From the NCBI GenBank assembly GCA_032027125.1, contig JAVSMQ010000001.1:2766075-2830074 (forward strand): DNA of 64,000 nucleotides, written 5' to 3'. Below are positions 59,095 through 64,000 of this stretch, piece after piece (the first letter of the stretch is position 1; each line of letters starts with the position of its first letter). The DNA comes from JANJTB01 sp032027125. Its GTDB lineage: Bacteria > Bacteroidota > Ignavibacteria > Kapaibacteriales > UBA2268. A program made the translations under genes and the position numbers. The notes under the pieces were generated by a model that saw only the letters and a program-made list of their open reading frames with translations, was not told where the DNA came from and did no database searches.

Positions 59095-60393
59095 ATGGAA
59101 ATAATACCTGAAAATCTTGATATAACAATCAAAGACGGCTATTATGCGATTTATAACGGCGGAACAGTTCTTCAAACTCAGGAGGGGTCTGAGTTTGCTC
59201 ATTCAAATATCAGGCTTCTTCACCAGATACTACGCGAATTGACATTTGACCAGCGGTTTAATGATTCACATATCAATTGTTCTTCAATCTTCTGTAATCA
59301 AAAGGATTTTGTTGAATCCGGTCTGGGGCTTCTTACAAGAAGTTTTGACGAAATACTTGAATGTGACCCGTTTATGAGAAGAAAATATCTGAAAGATACC
59401 GGCGAAGTTACTGAAAGAACTATCGGCATTTTATCCGAACTTGATAATCTGAAAATTCCGCTGCATTTTATTTATGGGGGAACGACGGTTGTTTCAAGAG
59501 TATTTAACGATTTTCTGCTCGAGCGGATGCCCAAAGGATTTGATATTTCGCAAATCAATTTTGCAAACGCTGCTGAAATTATCCGGGATTATTATTTTAG
59601 TCTGAGTGATTACAAAAAGGCAGCAATTAACCTGCTTGCAAAATATCATCTTTCAGGTATCATTACGCCGATGTTTCTTGTGAATCAATGGATTACACCT
59701 TCAGAATATGCCAATGCAGCAGTGAATCTAAATCTGTCCCATTTCAGAAATGATAAAGTGTATGACAGGCATATCCGCCTTCTCGAATATGGGAATGAAA
59801 TCCCACCGGTTATAAGACTTGAAACTGTTAGACAGGATTTCGAAAGAATCAGAAATGAAGCGTTATCTGCTATTGAATATGTATTACTGGTGTCGCAGGA
59901 AATTCCCGGAAAGCAGGATTTATCGGAATTACTCAAAGCAGGTGAGAGTTACTCAGTTGAGTATAAATCAACTCTGAGAATGAATTTGAAATCTGAAAAG
60001 AAGGATGCAAATATCGAACACGCAAGTCTCAAAACAATCGCTGCTTTTTTAAATTCCGGCGGGGGTGTGCTGCTGATTGGTGTTGATGATAAATCCGGAA
60101 TTGTAGGTATTGAAACTGATGATTTTGATAACGAGGACAGATTTTCTCTTCATTTCTGGAATCTTGTCAAAACCGCGGTTGGTCAGGACATTAGTGCATT
60201 TCTACAAACAGGTTTTGAAACAGTTGAAGGTAAAACAGTATTCATTGTTCGGTGCAGCAAAAGCACAAGACCGGTATTTCTAAAGCAGTCGGGTTTTGGA
60301 GAAGAATTTTATATTCGTGTCGGTCCCAGCAGCGCCAAACTTGATATAAGTGAAGCTCTAAAGTACATAAATGAAAGATTTGACAAAATATAA
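59095..60393 (+). CDS. AlbA_2/Schlafen-domain protein with novel N-terminal domain
   Basis: This 432-residue protein has a C-terminal AlbA_2 (Schlafen-type, divergent AAA-4) domain from about residue 283: E-Y-K-S-T-L-R, I-A-A-F-L-N-S-G-G-G-V-L-L-I-G-V-D-D and G-I-V-G-I-E, then F-Y-I-R-V-G-P-S-S. Relatives bind nucleic acids or nucleotides and include regulators and defence factors. The first 280 residues are predicted helical and I do not recognise them. It stands alone between rpoN and the aspartase fusion. Confidence 0.75.
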   Translation: MEIIPENLDITIKDGYYAIYNGGTVLQTQEGSEFAHSNIRLLHQILRELTFDQRFNDSHINCSSIFCNQKDFVESGLGLLTRSFDEILECDPFMRRKYLKDTGEVTERTIGILSELDNLKIPLHFIYGGTTVVSRVFNDFLLERMPKGFDISQINFANAAEIIRDYYFSLSDYKKAAINLLAKYHLSGIITPMFLVNQWITPSEYANAAVNLNLSHFRNDKVYDRHIRLLEYGNEIPPVIRLETVRQDFERIRNEALSAIEYVLLVSQEIPGKQDLSELLKAGESYSVEYKSTLRMNLKSEKKDANIEHASLKTIAAFLNSGGGVLLIGVDDKSGIVGIETDDFDNEDRFSLHFWNLVKTAVGQDISAFLQTGFETVEGKTVFIVRCSKSTRPVFLKQSGFGEEFYIRVGPSSAKLDISEALKYINERFDKI

Positions 60394-60484
60394 TTTTATA
60401 TTGTGACGAAAATCACATAAATTTGTAGATATGTTTTGTGCAATTTCACAAAATGTTTTTGATACTTTTTTGTTAGGTAAAAAA

Positions 60485-62362
60485 ATGGAAAAAGCTGATA
60501 TTATAAGATTTCTTTCAGAAGTACAACTGTTCAATGAACTCGGTGCGAGTGAATTGTCAAGTATTGCTGCGATAAGCGAAATTAAGAATTTCAAACAGGG
60601 TGAATATTTATTTCAGGAAAATAATCCGCGTCTGAATTTATTTATTATCTTGAGCGGCAGGGTAGAACTCGTAAAAAAAACAGCCTTTGGTAAAGAGAAA
60701 CTGCTCCGCATTTTCGAGCGTGCAGATTTTATGAGCGAAGGCGCATTGATGGATGATTATCCACACTCAACATCGGGTAAAGTTGTTGAAGATGCTGAAA
60801 TAATTGTAGTCACAAAAGAGAATTTCGACAAATTATTCAAAGATGATTATGCTGTTGCAGTAAAAATACTTGCCAATATATCAAGACTTATTTCCCGCAG
60901 AATGATAGTGGCAAGCAGTCAGGTTGCAGGCGTGCAGGCTCAGTATATCTCCGGCAAAACACGGATTGAGCACGATTTACTCGGCAAGAAAGAAGTTCCT
61001 TATGAAAATTACTACGGAATACAGACATTACGCGGATTAGAAAATTTCAATATCACCGGAATTGCAATCAACCATTATCCCACACTTGTCAAATCACTGG
61101 CACAGGTGAAAATGGCAGCAGCAAAAGCAAATTTCAAACTTGGTCTTCTTTCGCGGGAAATTCATGATGCTATAGTCAAGGCTTGTGAAGAGATTGTTAA
61201 CGGTAAGTATCACGTGCATTTCGTTGTTGATATGATTCAGGGCGGTGCCGGAACATCAACAAATATGAATGCTAATGAGGTTATTGCTAACAGAGCATTG
61301 GAATTGATGGGGCATCAAAAGGGTGAATATGAATTTTGCCATCCTAACAACCACGTAAATATGTCGCAATCAACAAACGATGTTTATCCGACTTCAGTGA
61401 ATCTGACTTTAGTTTATGAAAATGAGGAATTAATTGAAGTTTTGAAAGAATTGATTAAATCTTTTCGAAATAAGGGTGTAGAATTTGCTTCGGTAATAAA
61501 AATGGGACGTACACAGCTTCAGGATGCGGTACCGATGACATTGGGTCAGGAATTCGAAGCTTATGCCGTTACTCTTGAAGAGGAAATTCTGAGACTTCAG
61601 GAAAATGCAAAACTTTGTTATGAAATCAATATGGGCGGTACAGCAATCGGCACCGGTATAAATGCAGAACCTATGTACAGCGAGTACTGTATTGAATATA
61701 TGTGTGAGATTACCGGAAAACCTTTTGTTCTTGCATCAAATTTAGTTGAAGCTACTCAGGATACAGGTGCATTTGTTATTTATTCATCAGCAGTAAAACG
61801 CCTTGCTGTAAAATTATCCAAAATATGTAATGACCTGCGTCTTTTGAGCAGCGGTCCACGTACCGGTTTTGGAGAGATAAATCTGCCACCGATGCAGCCC
61901 GGTTCATCAATCATGCCCGGTAAGGTAAATCCTGTTATCCCGGAAGTTGTCAATCAGATTGCTTTCAAGGTCATCGGTAATGACCTGACCGTTACACTTG
62001 CTGCAGAAGCCGGACAATTACAGCTAAATGTGATGGAACCGGTTATAACTCAAAGCATAATGGAATCCATCGGGATGCTTCGAAATGGTATGACTACTCT
62101 TAAATACCGCTGCATTGACGGTATAACTGCTAATGTCGAGCATTGCCGCCGAATGGTTATGAACAGTATAGGTCTTGTTACTGCATTAAATCCGATTCTC
62201 GGTCATGATATTTGTACTGAAGTTGCCAAACGTGCTTCCGAAGAAAACCGCGGTGTTTATGACCTGGTTCTCGAAATGAATTTAATGACTAAAGAAGAAT
62301 TAGATGAAGTTCTTAAACCGGAAAATATGATTAAACCTATTCATTTAAAGCGGAAGTTTTAA
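60485..62362 (+). CDS. aspA: Aspartate ammonia-lyase with N-terminal cyclic-nucleotide-binding domain
   Basis: This protein of about 625 residues fuses two units. The first 145 residues form a cyclic-nucleotide-binding/CRP-like beta barrel (Q-G-E-Y-L-F-Q-E-N, F-I-I-L-S-G-R-V-E-L-V, D-F-M-S-E-G-A-L-M-D) without a helix-turn-helix. The rest is a full aspartase: E-H-D-L-L-G, G-A-G-T-S-T-N-M-N-A-N-E-V, H-V-N-M-S-Q-S-T-N-D and the signature G-S-S-I-M-P-G-K-V-N-P at 491-501 counted from a frame opening at 60431. Aspartase converts aspartate to fumarate and ammonia. The start is taken at ATG 60485; a frame from 60431 adds 18 codons. Regulation by a cyclic nucleotide is inferred. Confidence 0.9.
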   Translation: MEKADIIRFLSEVQLFNELGASELSSIAAISEIKNFKQGEYLFQENNPRLNLFIILSGRVELVKKTAFGKEKLLRIFERADFMSEGALMDDYPHSTSGKVVEDAEIIVVTKENFDKLFKDDYAVAVKILANISRLISRRMIVASSQVAGVQAQYISGKTRIEHDLLGKKEVPYENYYGIQTLRGLENFNITGIAINHYPTLVKSLAQVKMAAAKANFKLGLLSREIHDAIVKACEEIVNGKYHVHFVVDMIQGGAGTSTNMNANEVIANRALELMGHQKGEYEFCHPNNHVNMSQSTNDVYPTSVNLTLVYENEELIEVLKELIKSFRNKGVEFASVIKMGRTQLQDAVPMTLGQEFEAYAVTLEEEILRLQENAKLCYEINMGGTAIGTGINAEPMYSEYCIEYMCEITGKPFVLASNLVEATQDTGAFVIYSSAVKRLAVKLSKICNDLRLLSSGPRTGFGEINLPPMQPGSSIMPGKVNPVIPEVVNQIAFKVIGNDLTVTLAAEAGQLQLNVMEPVITQSIMESIGMLRNGMTTLKYRCIDGITANVEHCRRMVMNSIGLVTALNPILGHDICTEVAKRASEENRGVYDLVLEMNLMTKEELDEVLKPENMIKPIHLKRKF

Positions 62363-62370
62363 TATAATTA

Positions 62371-62429
62371 AATCAACCTCACCCCAACCCCTCTCCTTAC
62401 TAAGGAGAGGGGTTGGGGTGAGGTTGATT
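62371..62429. repeat. Perfect 29-bp palindrome
   Basis: Arms 62371-62399 and 62401-62429 are perfectly complementary around a single base. The core reads CCTCACCCCAACCCCTCTCC. Palindromes of this type are widespread in intergenic DNA of several phyla and look like miniature mobile repeats. It follows the aspA stop by 8 bases and could also terminate that transcript. Confidence 0.95.
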
Positions 62430-62544
62430 TGTGTTTGAGTTAACCCCGAATTTTTGGATGAATTGTATTATAAAAAATTTTATTATGTTAAATATTTTTT
62501 TTAATTTTGAAAATCATTTTTTAGTATTAACAGGAACTAATTTT

Positions 62545-63666
62545 ATGAAAAGGATTTTTAACAAAATTTTATGTATTCTTTGGTTTACCCTAATCTTAAG
62601 TTTTTATGGTTGTCAAGATGACGGAATTACAAATCCGACAGATAATCAAAAAATTGAGAGTGAAATTGACAGACTTTGTGATTCAATTCTCACGAATACC
62701 GAATTACCCGGAATGATTGTAGGTGTCTGGGATAAAACGCGCAATTTCACTTATGTCAAAGGTCACGGATATGCAAACATCACTTCCAAAATACCAATGA
62801 ATCCTGAAATGTACTTCAGGATTGGCAGCAATACAAAATCATTCGTAATAACTGTAATATTGCAGCTTGCTGATGAAAAGAAAATTTCGCTTTATGACAA
62901 ACTCAGCAAGTACTTTCCTGATTTCCCGAGGGCAGATGAAGTTACACTGCGGATGTTAGCTGATATGACAAGCGGAATCTACAACTATACCGATACTCCT
63001 GAATTTGAAAATATTCTTGAAAACCAGCCGCTGCATAAATGGACATCCAAAGAAATGATGGATTTGGCTGCTAAACATGATTATTATTTCAATCCGGGAA
63101 CTGATGCTCATTACAGCAATACCAATACTGCAATCCTTGGAGCAATAGCAGAGAATGTAACAGGAAAGACTTTAGGCGAATTGTTGAAAACAAGACTTTT
63201 AGATAAATATAACCTGACTAAAACAGTATTTGCTACTGATAACAAAATGCCTGATGGACCTATTGTATCCGGTTACGCAAATTATACAGACTCATTAAAA
63301 TATACCGACGATATAACTACTTATTACGATGTATCCTGGGCTTGGGCTGCGGGTGCAATGATTTCCAATGTATATGATGTGCGGACATGGGTAGAAAAAC
63401 TTATTGACGGAGGTATGATTTCGGATTCACTTCAGCAGCAAAGATTTATCGGCAAGACATTGGGTAACGGAACGGTAACTTACGGTCTTGGAATCTATAC
63501 TTATGTCGGAAATGATATGTGGGGACATAATGGCGGTTTACCGGGCTACACATCAATTATGATGAGAAATAAATCCAAAGACAGAACTATTGTCGTGTTT
63601 TATAATATTCAGGGTAAACCCGCTCCTGAGCCGCTTTTTATGTCAATAGAGAAATTATTGAGATAA
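62545..63666 (+). CDS. Serine hydrolase lipoprotein, class C beta-lactamase/PBP-like
   Basis: This 373-residue protein starts at the ATG at 62545, which gives a signal segment and lipobox (S-F-Y-G-C, Cys about residue 20). An earlier in-frame TTG-type start at 62431 would lie inside the palindrome's flank and is unlikely. The beta-lactamase-fold motifs are present: S95-x-x-K98 (S-N-T-K), Y190-S-N and H328-N-G-G. The group includes D-alanyl-D-alanine carboxypeptidases, esterases and beta-lactamases, and the substrate cannot be read from sequence. It is probably periplasm-facing and lipid-anchored. Confidence 0.88.
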   Translation: MKRIFNKILCILWFTLILSFYGCQDDGITNPTDNQKIESEIDRLCDSILTNTELPGMIVGVWDKTRNFTYVKGHGYANITSKIPMNPEMYFRIGSNTKSFVITVILQLADEKKISLYDKLSKYFPDFPRADEVTLRMLADMTSGIYNYTDTPEFENILENQPLHKWTSKEMMDLAAKHDYYFNPGTDAHYSNTNTAILGAIAENVTGKTLGELLKTRLLDKYNLTKTVFATDNKMPDGPIVSGYANYTDSLKYTDDITTYYDVSWAWAAGAMISNVYDVRTWVEKLIDGGMISDSLQQQRFIGKTLGNGTVTYGLGIYTYVGNDMWGHNGGLPGYTSIMMRNKSKDRTIVVFYNIQGKPAPEPLFMSIEKLLR

Positions 63667-63767
63667 CATCAGGATAATTTATTTCATATATTACTTAAAG
63701 ATATAATATCTTACTGGATAATCTAATAAGAATTATATTTATTAACATTAAAAATCAAGTAATAATT

Positions 63768-63822
63768 GAGAACGTAACAACCCTGTCACTTGTGAAGGCA
63801 GGGCTGTTACGTTCTCTTTTTT
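63768..63822 (+). terminator. Rho-independent terminator after the beta-lactamase-like gene
   Basis: Eighteen-base arms (63768-63785, GAGAACGTAACAACCCTG, and 63799-63816) pair with one mismatch and are followed by T residues to 63822. Confidence 0.88.
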
Positions 63823-63842
63823 TAGCACAATATCAAAAAATT

Positions 63843-63918
63843 GACACTCTGAAGCGGAGCGAAGAGTCCGGGCTGTTAATTAATGAAATCATGGATTCTT
63901 TGCAGGCTCAGAATGAAC
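63843..63918. repeat. Dispersed GACACTCTGAAGCGGAGCGA repeat
   Basis: The left half shares GCGGAGCGAAGAGTCC with 41745-41821, the middle shares GGCTGTTAATTAATGAA with 7257-7275, and the right end is CTCAGAATGAAC. It is the third complete member of this repeat family in the window. Confidence 0.8.
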
Positions 63919-64000
63919 TGTGTTAAAAACCAAAAGAAATATTGTAATTTTTATCAAATTTTTCATTTTTTCTCACAATGGCAAAAACTTGCTTTATTAA

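Larger units (their letters stand above)
63667..64000. other. Intergenic end of window
   Basis: After the hydrolase stop there are 334 bases with no gene: an AT-rich stretch, a strong hairpin terminator (63768-63822) and a dispersed repeat copy (63843-63918). The final 80 bases show nothing that I can name. Confidence 0.6.

Noticed and set aside
1..64000. tRNA, rRNA, prophage structural genes or integrase
   Set aside because: None could be recognised; the only phage-like gene is the BRO-N protein at 50245-51075, which alone does not make a prophage.

Overview
The window looks like chromosomal DNA from an AT-rich, Gram-negative member of the FCB group (Bacteroidota, Chlorobiota-Ignavibacteria or Kapabacteria). 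The pointers are C-terminal type IX secretion (T9SS) sorting domains on secreted proteins, a TonB-dependent receptor with an N-terminal carboxypeptidase-regulatory-like domain, many lipoproteins and outer-membrane barrels, weak Shine-Dalgarno signals and genus-level intergenic palindromes. No rRNA or tRNA gene was seen, so the placement is an inference. An archaeal-type GatD/GatE pair is the most unexpected piece of core metabolism.

Layout. 1-0.5 kb: end of a RelE/ParE-type toxin-antitoxin operon. 0.5-1.2 kb: rpmI-rplT. 1.5-5.5 kb: glgA, a lipoprotein and an outer-membrane protein. 5.6-7.3 kb: IS110-family element. 7.6-11.3 kb: very AT-rich island with a membrane-anchored DEDDh exonuclease, a small membrane ORF and a HelD-like helicase carrying an inserted PD-(D/E)XK-like nuclease. 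11.7-13.9 kb: aldehyde dehydrogenase and two small genes. 13.97-15.8 kb: toxin-antitoxin cluster (hicB with a broken hicA, a VapBC-like pair, a TumE/DUF6516 pair). 16-18.3 kb: DUF2142 membrane protein and TPR protein. 18.7-21.9 kb: S41-like secreted protein and a metal-binding HMA protein. 22-25.3 kb: two tandem T9SS cargo paralogues. 25.4-33.3 kb: pdxA, amino-acid permease, enoyl-CoA hydratase, PIN protein, MFS and AbgT transporters, MarR regulator. 33.4-35.7 kb: TonB receptor. 36-38.6 kb: AT-rich island with a STAND/AAA-like ATPase-TPR protein and a 21-bp minisatellite. 38.9-44.7 kb: four envelope genes. 44.8-50.05 kb: four tandem RCC1-repeat T9SS cargo proteins. 50.2-51.8 kb: BRO-N protein and a RelE/ParE pair. 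51.9-55.2 kb: gatD-gatE. 55.5-58.6 kb: DUF4160/DUF2442 pair, DUF3109 protein, rpoN. 59-63.7 kb: AlbA/Schlafen-domain protein, cyclic-nucleotide-binding/aspartase fusion, class C beta-lactamase-like lipoprotein.

How the parts relate. Housekeeping genes are single or in short translationally coupled pairs (ATGA overlaps in gatE-gatD, the permease-pdxA pair, the lipoprotein-barrel pair and several toxin-antitoxin operons). Between them sit accessory islands marked by lower GC, toxin-antitoxin modules, an IS element and several families of palindromic or dispersed repeats. T9SS cargo genes have been duplicated in tandem, and short translated scars of sorting-domain 3' ends remain in intergenic DNA. 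The strongest candidates for undescribed biology are the membrane-tethered exonuclease/helicase-nuclease island (7.66-11.28 kb) and the ATPase-TPR gene with its leader ORF and adjoining 21-bp array (36.07-38.62 kb). Their proposed role in defence against foreign DNA is an inference from architecture and context only.
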